A DNA stretch of 64,000 nucleotides from Neoroseomonas marina (GTDB lineage Bacteria > Pseudomonadota > Alphaproteobacteria > Acetobacterales > Acetobacteraceae), in contig NZ_JABBKX010000009.1 of the NCBI RefSeq assembly GCF_012927745.1, forward strand, positions 124,001-188,000. Reading direction: 5' to 3'. The notes under the pieces were generated by a model, which was given only the letters and a program-made list of their open reading frames with translations, made no database searches and had not been told where the DNA came from. This document shows positions 26,764 to 35,732 of the stretch, piece by piece (within the stretch, counting starts at the first letter, position 1; every line of letters begins with the position of its first letter). Made by a program: the position numbers and the translations under genes.

Positions 26764-27723
26764 ATGATCATTCGCCGCCGCGGAGTGCTCGCTGCTGGGC
26801 TGGGATTGCCATTCGCCGCGCGGGCGCAGGGGCCGGGCGGATTTCCCAACCGGCCGCTGCGGCTCATCGTCCCCTTTCCGCCGGGCGGCGGTGTGGACCT
26901 GACGGCGCGGCTGCTGGCCGATCCGCTGTCGCGCGAACTCGGCCAGACGGTCGTCGTCGAGAATCGCGGCGGCGCCGGCGGCGTGATCGGCGTCGAGGCG
27001 ATGAGCCGCGCCGCGCCCGATGGCTACACGCTCTCGCTCGATGGCGCCGGCACCATCACCGCCGGTCCGCATCTGCGCCGCCTGCCGTACGAGGCGATGC
27101 AGCTATCCCACATCACCCGCCTGGTCCGCATGCCCTTCATCGTGGCCGTGCGCACCGACCTTCCGGCGAACACGCTGCAGGAGTTCCTCGACCTCGCAAA
27201 GCGGCAGGAGCTGCGCTACGCCTCGGGCGGGCTCGGCACCAGCCAGCACCTGACCGGCGAGTTGTTCAACCAGATGGCGGGGATCAACATGATCCACGTG
27301 CCCTATCGCGGCACGGGCCCGGCGCTGAACGACCTCGCAGCCAAGGTGGTCGATGTCTATTTCGGCGATCCGGCGACGCTGTCCATCGTGAATGGCGGCG
27401 GCGCGCGGGCGATCGCCGTGACCTCCCCGCAGCGCTGGCCGCTGCTGCCGAACGTCCCGGCGGTCGCCGAGGGCGTGCCGGGCTATGAGAGCGAGAACTG
27501 GTACGGCCTCGCAGGACCACCCGGCATGCCGGCCGAGATCGTACGATTCCTGCACGCCGCGGTGGTGAAGGTGATGCGCGACCAGGGGAATGTCGCGCGC
27601 TTCGACGATGCCGGGCTGCACCCGGCCGTCATGGAACTCGCAGACTACGATGCCTTCCTGCGCGCCGATTCCGCGCGATGGGAACGCGTGGCGAAAACAG
27701 GGAATATCCGTATCGATGGGTGA
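26764..27723 (+). CDS. Bug family tripartite tricarboxylate transporter substrate-binding protein
   Basis: This 319-residue periplasmic receptor begins MIIRRRGVLAAGLGLPFAARA, a leader with an arginine cluster. It continues with the Bug motif LRLIVPFPPGGGVDLTARL and the ligand loop VPYRGTGP. Its stop overlaps the following hyuA-type gene by 8 nt, so receptor and ATP-dependent hydrolase are translated together. This is strong evidence that its ligand is the HyuAB substrate or a relative. No TctA/TctB membrane genes are in the window. Confidence 0.93.
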   Translation: MIIRRRGVLAAGLGLPFAARAQGPGGFPNRPLRLIVPFPPGGGVDLTARLLADPLSRELGQTVVVENRGGAGGVIGVEAMSRAAPDGYTLSLDGAGTITAGPHLRRLPYEAMQLSHITRLVRMPFIVAVRTDLPANTLQEFLDLAKRQELRYASGGLGTSQHLTGELFNQMAGINMIHVPYRGTGPALNDLAAKVVDVYFGDPATLSIVNGGGARAIAVTSPQRWPLLPNVPAVAEGVPGYESENWYGLAGPPGMPAEIVRFLHAAVVKVMRDQGNVARFDDAGLHPAVMELADYDAFLRADSARWERVAKTGNIRIDG

Positions 27724-29788
27724 GTCACGCCTGGCCGTCGACATTGGCGGCACCTTCACCGACCTGGTGCTGCAGACGCCGCGCGGCACGCATGAAATGA
27801 AACTGCTCACCACGCCCGAGGCGCCGGAACGCGCCGTGCTCGACGGGGCGAAGGCCATCCTCGCCGCCGCAGGCTGCGCGCCGGGCGAAATCGGCCTGGT
27901 GGTGCATGGCACCACGCTCGCGACCAATGCGCTGATCGAACGCAAGGGCGCGCCGACCGCGCTGCTGACGACGGAAGGTTTCCGCGATTCCGTCGAGATG
28001 GCCTACGAGCATCGCTTCGAGCAGTACGATCTCTCGATGCAACGACCCGAGCCCCTGGTGCCGCGCGACCTGCGCCTCGGCGTGAAGGAACGCATTGCCG
28101 CGGATGGATCGCTGCTGCTGCCGCTGGACGAGGCTTCACTGCGCGCTACGGCGCGTTCGCTGACGGCTCGCGGCATCCAGGCCGTGGCGATCTGCTTCCT
28201 GCATTCCTTTACCAACCCCGTGCATGAACGCCGCGCCGCGGCGATCGTGGCGGAGGAGATGCCGGACGCGGCGATCACCATCTCCTGCGAGGTCGCACCC
28301 GAGATCCGCGAATACGAGCGCGCCTCGACCACCATCGCCAATGCCTATGTCCTGCCGCTGATGGGCCGGTATCTCGCCGCGCTCGAAGGCGGGCTGAAGG
28401 ATGCGGGACTCGATTGCCCGCTCCTGCTGATGATGTCCTCGGGCGGCGTCACCACGGTCGATACGGCGAAGCGCTTCCCGGTGCGCCTGGTGGAAAGCGG
28501 CCCGGCGGGCGGCGCCATCCTCGCCCAGGCGGTCGCGGCGGAAAACGGGCTGAAGCAGGTGCTCGCCTTCGACATGGGCGGCACCACGGCGAAGCTGACG
28601 CTGATCGACGATCTCGACTTCCAGCGCAGCCGCTCCTTCGAGGTCGCGCGCGCCTATCGCTTCATCCAGGGCAGCGGCCTGCCGGTGCGCATCCCGGTGA
28701 TCGAGTTGGTCGAGATCGGCGCCGGCGGCGGGTCCATCGCGCGCGTCGATGCGTTGGGCCGCATCCTGGTCGGGCCGGACAGCGCGGGCAGCGTGCCCGG
28801 GCCGGCGTGCTACGGGCGCGGGGGCGCCGAACCGACCGTGACCGACGCCGACGCGACGCTCGGGCGGCTCGATCCGTCCCGCTTCGCGGGCGGGTCCATC
28901 GGCCTCGATGCCGCGAAGGCGGCAGCCGCCGTCGCCGGCCGCGTCGCCACACCGCTCGGCATGGCGCCGCTGCAAGGTGCCGTCGGCATCGCCGAGATCG
29001 TCGACGAGACCATGGCGAACGCCGCCCGCGTCCATGCCGTCGAGAATGGCAAGGACACCGCCGGCCGCGCCATGATCGCCTTCGGCGGCGCGGCGCCGCT
29101 GCATGCCGCGCGGCTCGCGCAGAAGCTCGGCATCGATCGCGTGGTGGTGCCGGTCGGCGCCGGCGTCGGCTCGGCGCACGGCTTCCTGCGGGCGCCCATC
29201 GCCTATGAAGTCGTGCGCAGCCGTCACATGCGCCTCGACGCCTTCGATCCGGAGGCGTTGAACGCCCACTTCGCCGAGATGCGCGCCGAGGCCGAGGCGG
29301 TCGTCCGCATGGGCGCGCCGAGCGAGGCCCTGACGGAAACGCGCACCGCCTTCATGCGCTACCGCGGCCAGGGGCACGAGATCGCCGTCGCCCTGCCCGC
29401 CCGCGCCTACACTCCGTCCGACACGGCCCTCCTGCGCGCGGGCTTCGAGGCCGCCTACACCGCGCTGTTCGGCCGCGTCATCCCGCGGCTCGAGGTCGAG
29501 GCGATGACCTTCGCCCTCTCCCTGTCCGCCGCCCGCCCCCTGCCCGAGGCGGCCCTGCCGCCCCCCGCGCAACAGGCCCCGCCGCCCCGCGGCAGGCGCG
29601 ACGTCACCGACCCCGCCACCGGCGCGACGGACAGCGCTGCCGTGCATGAACGCGCCGCCCTCGCCCCCGGCATGGCCATCCCCGGCCCCGCCCTGATCGT
29701 CGAGGACGGCACCACCACCGTCGTCCCGCGCGGCTTCGCCGCCCGCGTCAACGCGCTCCACCAGCTCGTCCTGGAGGCCCAGGCATGA
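27716..29788 (+). CDS. Hydantoinase A / oxoprolinase family subunit (second copy)
   Basis: This 690-residue HyuA-type protein begins MGESRLAVDIGGTFTDLV and has VVHGTTLATNALIERKG, FDMGGTTAKLTLI and GAGGGSIARVDALG. ATG 27716 lies inside the end of the Bug gene (8-nt overlap) and fits the domain start; frames opening further upstream are rejected. It differs clearly from the copy at 21368-23437, so this is not a recent duplication. It pairs with the next gene (ATGA overlap). Confidence 0.93.
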   Translation: MGESRLAVDIGGTFTDLVLQTPRGTHEMKLLTTPEAPERAVLDGAKAILAAAGCAPGEIGLVVHGTTLATNALIERKGAPTALLTTEGFRDSVEMAYEHRFEQYDLSMQRPEPLVPRDLRLGVKERIAADGSLLLPLDEASLRATARSLTARGIQAVAICFLHSFTNPVHERRAAAIVAEEMPDAAITISCEVAPEIREYERASTTIANAYVLPLMGRYLAALEGGLKDAGLDCPLLLMMSSGGVTTVDTAKRFPVRLVESGPAGGAILAQAVAAENGLKQVLAFDMGGTTAKLTLIDDLDFQRSRSFEVARAYRFIQGSGLPVRIPVIELVEIGAGGGSIARVDALGRILVGPDSAGSVPGPACYGRGGAEPTVTDADATLGRLDPSRFAGGSIGLDAAKAAAAVAGRVATPLGMAPLQGAVGIAEIVDETMANAARVHAVENGKDTAGRAMIAFGGAAPLHAARLAQKLGIDRVVVPVGAGVGSAHGFLRAPIAYEVVRSRHMRLDAFDPEALNAHFAEMRAEAEAVVRMGAPSEALTETRTAFMRYRGQGHEIAVALPARAYTPSDTALLRAGFEAAYTALFGRVIPRLEVEAMTFALSLSAARPLPEAALPPPAQQAPPPRGRRDVTDPATGATDSAAVHERAALAPGMAIPGPALIVEDGTTTVVPRGFAARVNALHQLVLEAQA

Positions 29789-31395
29789 CCACCGACATCC
29801 GCTTCCAGGTGATGTGGAACCGCCTGCTGTCCGTGGTGGAGGAACAGGCCCGCACCCTCGTCCGCACCGCCTTCTCCACCTCGGCGCGCGAGGCCGGGGA
29901 CATCTCCGCCGGCGTCTTCGACCTCGAGGGGCGGATGCTCGCCCAGGCGGTGACGGGCACGCCGGGCCACGTGAATTCCATGGCGCGCAGCGTCGTCCAC
30001 TTCATCCGGGAATTCCCGGTCGAGACGATGAAGCCCGGCGACCACTACATCACCAACGATCCCTGGAAGGGGACCGGGCATCTCTACGACCTGGTCGTCA
30101 CCTCGCCGGCCTTCCATAACGGCAAGCTCGTCGCGCTCTTCTCCTCGACCACGCACCTGGTGGACATCGGCGGCGTCGGGCAGTCGGCCGAAGGCAAGCA
30201 GGTCTTCCACGAAGGGCTGTTCCTGCCGCTGATCCCCCTCGCCCGCGAAGGCGTGGTGGATGAGACGGTCATGCGCATCGTCCGCGCCAATGTCCGCGAA
30301 CCGGTGCAGGTCGAAGGCGACGTCTTCGCGCTAATGGCCTGCAACGAGACGGGCGAGCGGCGCCTGTCGGCCATGATGGCCGAGAACGGTCTCGGCGATC
30401 TCGATGAGCTCGGCCACTACATCATCAGCCGCTCCCGCGCCGGCATGACCGCGGCGATCCAGAAGCTGCCCAAGGGGACGTGGAAATCCCACATGCGGAT
30501 CGATGGCGTGAACGAGCCGATCGACCTGCACGCGACGGTCACCATCGCCGACGACCACATCGCAGTGGATTATGATGGCACCTCGGCCGCCGTGCCCTTC
30601 GGCATCAACTGCCCGCTCTGCTACACCGAGGCCTACACGGCCTTCGGCGTAAAATGCGTGGTCGGCGCCGAGATCCCGAACAATGCCGGCACGCTGGACG
30701 CCGTGATCGTCACGGCCCCCGAGGGCTCGATCGTCAACGCGCCCTTCCCCTTTCCCGTCACCGCGCGGTCGACCATGGGGCACATGCTACCCGACGTGGT
30801 CTATGGCGCGCTCGACCAGGCGATCCCGGGGCGCGTGCCGGCGGAGGGCACGTCCAACCTGTGGAACCTGAAGCTCGGCGCGGGCCCCGGATACACGGGA
30901 CCGAAGGGCCCGGCCTTCATGATCACCTCCTTCCACTCGGGCGGGACAGGGGCGCGGCCGAACCTCGACGGGCTGTCGGCCACGCCCTTCCCCTCGGGCG
31001 TCCGCAACGTGCCGGTCGAGGTGACGGAAGCGATCACGCCGCTCGTCTTCTGGAAAAAGGAGTTGCGCGAGGGCTCGGGTGGTGCGGGCCGCCAGCGCGG
31101 CGGCCTCGGCCAGGTCATCGAGGTCGGCCGCCGCGACGACGAGGCCTTCGGCATCTTCGCGACCTTCGAACGGGTGAAGCATCCGGCGCGCGGGCGATCG
31201 GGCGGGGCGAACGGGGCGCCGGGGCGCCTCTCCCTCGCCTCGGGCAGCGAGCTGAAGCCCAAGGGCTTCCACGTCGTGCCCGCCGGGGACCGCATCGTGG
31301 TCGAGATGCCCGGCGGCGGCGGCTATGGCGCCCCGGCCGAGCGCGATCCGGCGGTCGCCGCGCGCGACCGTGCCCTCGGCTACACGCGAGAGTGA
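29785..31395 (+). CDS. Hydantoinase B / oxoprolinase family subunit (second copy)
   Basis: This 536-residue HyuB-type protein starts MTTDIRFQVMWNRLLSVVEEQ, has HYITNDPWKGTGHLYD in place of the ATNDPYCG motif of the other copy, and ends with a glycine-rich PGGGGYGAPAERDP. It is the catalytic partner of the preceding HyuA in a Bug-HyuA-HyuB operon. The family includes N-methylhydantoinases and related ATP-dependent amidohydrolases; the substrate is not known. It converges on the metallophosphoesterase-like gene with a 13-nt gap. Confidence 0.92.
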   Translation: MTTDIRFQVMWNRLLSVVEEQARTLVRTAFSTSAREAGDISAGVFDLEGRMLAQAVTGTPGHVNSMARSVVHFIREFPVETMKPGDHYITNDPWKGTGHLYDLVVTSPAFHNGKLVALFSSTTHLVDIGGVGQSAEGKQVFHEGLFLPLIPLAREGVVDETVMRIVRANVREPVQVEGDVFALMACNETGERRLSAMMAENGLGDLDELGHYIISRSRAGMTAAIQKLPKGTWKSHMRIDGVNEPIDLHATVTIADDHIAVDYDGTSAAVPFGINCPLCYTEAYTAFGVKCVVGAEIPNNAGTLDAVIVTAPEGSIVNAPFPFPVTARSTMGHMLPDVVYGALDQAIPGRVPAEGTSNLWNLKLGAGPGYTGPKGPAFMITSFHSGGTGARPNLDGLSATPFPSGVRNVPVEVTEAITPLVFWKKELREGSGGAGRQRGGLGQVIEVGRRDDEAFGIFATFERVKHPARGRSGGANGAPGRLSLASGSELKPKGFHVVPAGDRIVVEMPGGGGYGAPAERDPAVAARDRALGYTRE

Positions 31396-31408
31396 CGGCG
31401 CTCCGTAC

Positions 31409-32419
31409 CTAGGGCGCGACCAGCGAGCTTCGCCAGGGCAGCCGCGCCTCCGGCTGCGCCTCCACCAGCACAGCGCGGATATCGGCATCGCCGGGCACCA
31501 TCATCCGCGTCGCATAGGGGATCGTTCCGCCCCGTCCGTCGGAAGGCCATGGCTGCACCAGATACCGGTGCCCATCCCCGTGCAGCAGCAGCACCGGACG
31601 TCGCAGCGCCGCCGCCCCCGCCGCGAGGCGGTCCAGCACGGCGCCGACATCGTAAGGCAGGTCGCGCACCAGACGCGTCCCGGCCTGTCCGCCCTGGTCG
31701 CGCGGGCGCGCACGGCACTCCGTCGCCGCGACCATGTGGCAGGGATGCCAGAGGTCGGCGGTGAAGGCGAAGACGAGGGCGCGGGCGCGCTGCCGCCGCG
31801 CCTCCTCGAAACCTGCATCGATCCAGGCGGCGGCGGCCTCGGCGAGGCGCGGCAGGATCGGCAGAACCTCGGGATGGACCTGGCGCGTGCCCGGCACATC
31901 GGGCCGCGGCACGGCGGGCAGGTTCAGCGTCACGAAGACCACGCCGGCATGGATCCAGCGGGCGTTCTCGGTCTCCTCCACATGCGGGCCGCGCAGGCCG
32001 CCCTGCCGGGCAAGGCGGATTGGGCGCCCGCCGAAGGAGGTCGGGCCGGAGAAGAACGCCTCCCGCAGCCGGCCGAGCGCATCGGCGGGACCGCTCTCGG
32101 CCGGGCTGCGCGGGACGCAGTCGGTCCAGTCGTTGTCGCCGGGGATCGAAACCACCGCGCGATCGAACCGCGCGAAGATTCGTTGCGGACGCGCGACGAG
32201 CAAATCCTCGGTGCAGGGCTCCCGCGACGCCTTGCCGTTGCCGAGAAAGATCGTGAAGGCCGGCCCCTGCCGGTTGATCGCGGCGGCGAGGGCCAGCACC
32301 CGCGCCTCGTCCTCCGCCCGGAACGGCATCCCCCCGAAGACGGCGAAGGCGAAGCCTTGCCCGTGCGCCGGCAGGACGAGCAGCAAGGCGAGGCCGAGGC
32401 CGGCGATCCAGGCACGCAT
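31409..32419 (-). CDS. Secreted metallophosphoesterase-like protein with altered metal ligands
   Basis: This 336-residue protein has a signal peptide ([20 protein letters not shown]) and the layout of secreted calcineurin-like phosphoesterases: FAVFGG, a middle [17 protein letters not shown], and HGDGH near the C-terminus. Compared with the family pattern FAVFGD...HVGDIK, the first Asp is Gly and the second Asp is Asn, so two metal ligands look lost while GDND and HGDGH remain. It may bind without hydrolysing. It is monocistronic and divergent from queA. Confidence 0.75.
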   Translation of the reverse strand: MRAWIAGLGLALLLVLPAHGQGFAFAVFGGMPFRAEDEARVLALAAAINRQGPAFTIFLGNGKASREPCTEDLLVARPQRIFARFDRAVVSIPGDNDWTDCVPRSPAESGPADALGRLREAFFSGPTSFGGRPIRLARQGGLRGPHVEETENARWIHAGVVFVTLNLPAVPRPDVPGTRQVHPEVLPILPRLAEAAAAWIDAGFEEARRQRARALVFAFTADLWHPCHMVAATECRARPRDQGGQAGTRLVRDLPYDVGAVLDRLAAGAAALRRPVLLLHGDGHRYLVQPWPSDGRGGTIPYATRMMVPGDADIRAVLVEAQPEARLPWRSSLVAP

Positions 32420-32500
32420 CCCGCCATACTGGCCGCCCAGGGGCCGGGCGGGAAGCGCCGCCCGGTTGCGCCTGGCGCGCCCCCGGGCTACCCGCCCGCC

Positions 32501-33562
32501 GTGCCCGCCGACGCCCCCCCGCTCCGCACCGCGGATTTCGACTTCGACCTGCCCGAGGACCTGATCGCCCAGGCCCCCACGCGGCCGCGCGACGCTGCGC
32601 GCATGCTGGTGGTCCGCCAGGACGGCATCGCCGATGCCGGGGTGCGCGACCTGCCCGGCCTGTTGCGGCCCGGCGACGTCATGGTGGTCAACGACACCAA
32701 GGTCATTCCCGCCCGGCTGCACGCCCGGCGCGGCGCCGCACGGATCGAGGTCATGCTCAACCGCGCCGAGGGCGGCGGCCTCTGGCACGCCCTGATCCGC
32801 AACGCCCGCCGCCTTCGCGACGGCGACACCATCGTCGTCGAGGGCGCCGAGGACTGCACCGCCCGGGTCGTCGGCGCACCGGAAGGCGGGGCGGCGCTGC
32901 TCGATTTCGGGCCCGACCAGGCGCTGCTGGCCGCGGCGCTCGAGAAGGCCGGGGAGATCCCCCTGCCCCCCTACATCGCCCGCCCGGCAGGCCCAACGGC
33001 CGAGGACGCCGCCGACTACCAGCCCATCTTCGCCGAACGCCCCGGCGCAGTCGCGGCCCCCACCGCCAGCCTGCACTTCACCGAGGCCCTCCTCGACGCC
33101 ATATCCGCACGAGGCGTGGCGCGGGCGACCGTCACGCTGCATGTCGGGGCCGGAACCTTCCTGCCGCTGCGCAGCGACGACCCGCGGGCGCACAGCCTGC
33201 ACGCCGAATGGGGCGAGGTGACGGAGGAGGCCGCCGCCACGATCAACGCCGCGCGCGCCGCCGGCGGGCGGATCGTGGCGATCGGCACCACGGCGCTGCG
33301 CCTGCTGGAAAGCGCGGCGGGGGAGGACGGCACCGTCCGTCCCTTCCGCGACCTGACCGACCTGTTCCTGTTGCCCGGCCACCGCTTCCGGACCGCCGAC
33401 CTGCTGATGACCAACTTCCATTTGCCGAAGAGCACGCTGTTCATGCTGGTCTGCGCCTTCTCCGGCACGGAGCGGATGAAGGCGGCCTATGCCCATGCCG
33501 TGGCGCAGCGGTATCGCTTCTACTCCTATGGCGATGCCTCGCTTCTGGAGCGTGTGGCATGA
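32501..33562 (+). CDS. queA: S-adenosylmethionine:tRNA ribosyltransferase-isomerase
   Basis: This 353-residue enzyme transfers and isomerises the ribose of SAM onto preQ1 in tRNA to give epoxyqueuosine. Diagnostic stretches are [41 protein letters not shown] and [16 protein letters not shown] choose GTG 32501: it gives the usual length and lies just before the conserved start. No strong ribosome site is visible, so the exact start is uncertain. It overlaps tgt by 4 nt in a queA-tgt-queF run. Confidence 0.95.
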   Translation: MPADAPPLRTADFDFDLPEDLIAQAPTRPRDAARMLVVRQDGIADAGVRDLPGLLRPGDVMVVNDTKVIPARLHARRGAARIEVMLNRAEGGGLWHALIRNARRLRDGDTIVVEGAEDCTARVVGAPEGGAALLDFGPDQALLAAALEKAGEIPLPPYIARPAGPTAEDAADYQPIFAERPGAVAAPTASLHFTEALLDAISARGVARATVTLHVGAGTFLPLRSDDPRAHSLHAEWGEVTEEAAATINAARAAGGRIVAIGTTALRLLESAAGEDGTVRPFRDLTDLFLLPGHRFRTADLLMTNFHLPKSTLFMLVCAFSGTERMKAAYAHAVAQRYRFYSYGDASLLERVA

Positions 33563-34686
33563 CTCTGCACTGGACGAAGGCCGCGACGGACGGCGCGGCG
33601 CGCGCGGGCGTGCTGCACACCGCCCATGGCGAGGTTCCGACGCCGGTCTTCATGCCCGTCGGCACCGCCGGCACGGTGAAGGCCATGACGGCCGATGCGG
33701 TGCGCAGCACGGGCGCGCGGATGGTGCTCGGCAACACCTACCACCTGATGCTGCGGCCCGGGGCGGAGCGCGTCGCGCGGCTCGGCGGGCTGCACCGGAT
33801 GATGGATTGGCACGGGCCGATCCTGACCGATTCCGGCGGCTTCCAGGTCATGTCGCTGTCCGGCCTGCGGAAGATGGACGAACAGGGCGTCACCTTCCAA
33901 AGCCATATCGACGGATCGAAGCACAGGCTGACGCCGGAACGCAGCGTCGAGATCCAGCGCCTGCTCGGCGCCGACGTGACCATGTGCCTCGACGAATGCA
34001 CGCCCTTCCGCGCGACCGAGAAGCAGGCGGCGGATTCCATGCGCCTGTCGATGCGCTGGGCCGCGCGCTGCCGCGATGCCTTCGTCGAACGCGACGGCCA
34101 TGGGCTGTTCGGCATCGTCCAGGGCAGCACCTATCCCGACCTGCGCGCCGAGAGCGTCGACGCGCTGACGCGCATCGGCTTCGAGGGTTACGCCGTGGGC
34201 GGCCTCGCGGTTGGCGAGGGGCAGGAGATGATGTTCTCCGTCCTCGAGACCACCGTCCCGCTGCTGCCCACCGACAAGGCGCGCTACCTGATGGGCGTCG
34301 GCACGCCCTCGGACCTGGTCGGCGCGGTGCGGCGCGGGATCGACATGTTCGACTGCGTCATGCCGACGCGATCGGGCCGGACCGGGCGGGCCTACACGCG
34401 GCGCGGCGTGCTCAACATCCGCAACGCCCGGCATGCCGAGGACGACAGTCCGCTCGATCCCGATTGCGGCTGCCCGGCCTGCCGGCGCCATTCCCGCGCC
34501 TATCTGCATCACCTGTTCAAGGCGGGGGAGATGCTCGGGCCGATGCTGCTGACCTGGCACAACATCCAGTACTACCAGGACCTGATGGCCGAACTTCGGA
34601 CCGCCATCCTGGAAGGCCGTTTCGAGGAGACCGCCGCGCGGATCGCCGCCGGCTGGCAGGCAGGCGAAGAGGAGAAGGCGGCATGA
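33559..34686 (+). CDS. tgt: tRNA-guanine transglycosylase
   Basis: This 375-residue enzyme swaps guanine-34 for preQ1 in GUN-anticodon tRNAs. It shows [13 protein letters not shown] (catalytic Asp region), [10 protein letters not shown] with the nucleophile Asp, and the zinc site [17 protein letters not shown]. Both ends overlap neighbours by 4 nt (queA upstream, queF downstream), so the three are translationally coupled. Length and motifs are normal. Confidence 0.97.
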   Translation: MTLHWTKAATDGAARAGVLHTAHGEVPTPVFMPVGTAGTVKAMTADAVRSTGARMVLGNTYHLMLRPGAERVARLGGLHRMMDWHGPILTDSGGFQVMSLSGLRKMDEQGVTFQSHIDGSKHRLTPERSVEIQRLLGADVTMCLDECTPFRATEKQAADSMRLSMRWAARCRDAFVERDGHGLFGIVQGSTYPDLRAESVDALTRIGFEGYAVGGLAVGEGQEMMFSVLETTVPLLPTDKARYLMGVGTPSDLVGAVRRGIDMFDCVMPTRSGRTGRAYTRRGVLNIRNARHAEDDSPLDPDCGCPACRRHSRAYLHHLFKAGEMLGPMLLTWHNIQYYQDLMAELRTAILEGRFEETAARIAAGWQAGEEEKAA

Positions 34687-35156
34687 GCGGCGTCCCCGAC
34701 CACGAATACAGCGGCCTGACGCAGCTCGGCCAACCGACGCGCCTGCCATCGAGCCCCGAGGAAGCGGTGCTCGAGCGCGTGCCCGCGCCGCACAAGGACC
34801 TGCGCTACTGCGTGCGCTTCACCGCGCCGGAATTCACCTCGCTCTGCCCGCTGACCGGCCAGCCGGATTTCGCGCATCTCGTCATCGACTACGTGCCGCG
34901 GAACTGGATCGTCGAGAGCAAGTCGCTGAAGCAGTACCTCGCCGCGTTCCGCAACCACGGGGCGTTCCACGAGGCCTGCACGCTCGACATCGCGCAGCGG
35001 CTGGTGGGACTGCTCGATCCGGTGTGGCTGCGCATCGGCGGCTACTGGTACCCGCGCGGGGGCATCCCGATCGACGTGTTCTGGCAGTCGGGCGACCCAC
35101 CCGCTGGCACATGGATTCCGAACCAGGACGTCCAGCCCTATCGCGGGCGCGGGTGA
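34683..35156 (+). CDS. queF: NADPH-dependent 7-cyano-7-deazaguanine reductase
   Basis: This 157-residue unimodular QueF has the nucleophilic Cys55 in LCPLTGQPD, the QueF motif ESKSLKQY at 78-85, and the HE pair at 96-97. It reduces preQ0 to preQ1, the base then used by Tgt, and so completes the local queF-tgt-queA part of the queuosine pathway. The preQ0-forming genes queC, queD and queE are not in the window. The start is fixed by the ATGA overlap with tgt. Confidence 0.96.
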   Translation: MSGVPDHEYSGLTQLGQPTRLPSSPEEAVLERVPAPHKDLRYCVRFTAPEFTSLCPLTGQPDFAHLVIDYVPRNWIVESKSLKQYLAAFRNHGAFHEACTLDIAQRLVGLLDPVWLRIGGYWYPRGGIPIDVFWQSGDPPAGTWIPNQDVQPYRGRG

Positions 35157-35207
35157 CCCTCGGCGCATCGATGGCGAAGGGCATCGCCGCGGGATAGGTT
35201 GCGGTCG

Positions 35208-35711
35208 ATGAATCGAAGCAGCAACACGCTCCGTCGCATGTCGTGCTCGCCGCGGTGGCGCACGCTCCTCGCACTGACCGCCGCGACACTCGTCATCGCC
35301 GGGCCGCTCGCCGCGCAACAACCTCCGGATACCGGGCGCGGCCCACCATTGCGCGCAGATCCCGGCGACTGGTGGGGCGACGTCCATCGGTGGACGGGGT
35401 CCGACGAGACACGTCCTCGCGGCGGTCGACCCGCAGATGCGCCAGGGTCCGCGACGCCTTCCCCCGGGCAGCGCCGCGCCGCGCCCTCCGCCGAGGGCCG
35501 GCGCACGGCCGTCACGAGCGCCAACCGCCGCACCAACGTCCGGCAGGCGCCGTCGCTCGAAGCCCCGGTCGTACGGACGATCGCGCCGAATACGATCGTG
35601 AACGTCTTCGAGGACGGCCCCGACGGCTGGTATCAGGTCGGGGAGGACACGCCCCTCGGATGGATGCACCGCTCCACGATGCAGCGGCCGCCTGCGGCCG
35701 AGCGCCCCTGA
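35208..35711 (+). CDS. Secreted SH3-domain protein
   Basis: This 167-residue protein has a signal peptide with its hydrophobic core at residues ~18-35 (LLALTAATLVIAGPLAA), a disordered Pro/Arg-rich middle, and a C-terminal bacterial SH3 (SH3b) domain from about residue 95. That domain shows NVRQAPSLEAPVVRTI and WYQVGEDTPLGWMH. Such domains bind cell-wall peptides in the periplasm. ATG 35208 is chosen over TTG 35199. The stop codon sits in the loop of a hairpin. Confidence 0.8.
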   Translation: MNRSSNTLRRMSCSPRWRTLLALTAATLVIAGPLAAQQPPDTGRGPPLRADPGDWWGDVHRWTGSDETRPRGGRPADAPGSATPSPGQRRAAPSAEGRRTAVTSANRRTNVRQAPSLEAPVVRTIAPNTIVNVFEDGPDGWYQVGEDTPLGWMHRSTMQRPPAAERP

Positions 35712-35720
35712 GCGGGGCGC
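35702..35720. terminator. Hairpin between convergent genes, candidate bidirectional terminator
   Basis: Perfect 7-bp arms (gcgcccc at 35702-35708 and ggggcgc at 35714-35720) flank a 5-nt loop that contains the SH3-gene stop codon. It lies 12 bp before the last codon of the convergent ABC receptor gene. It lacks a T-tract. Confidence 0.45.
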
Positions 35721-35732
35721 CCGGATCTTCCA

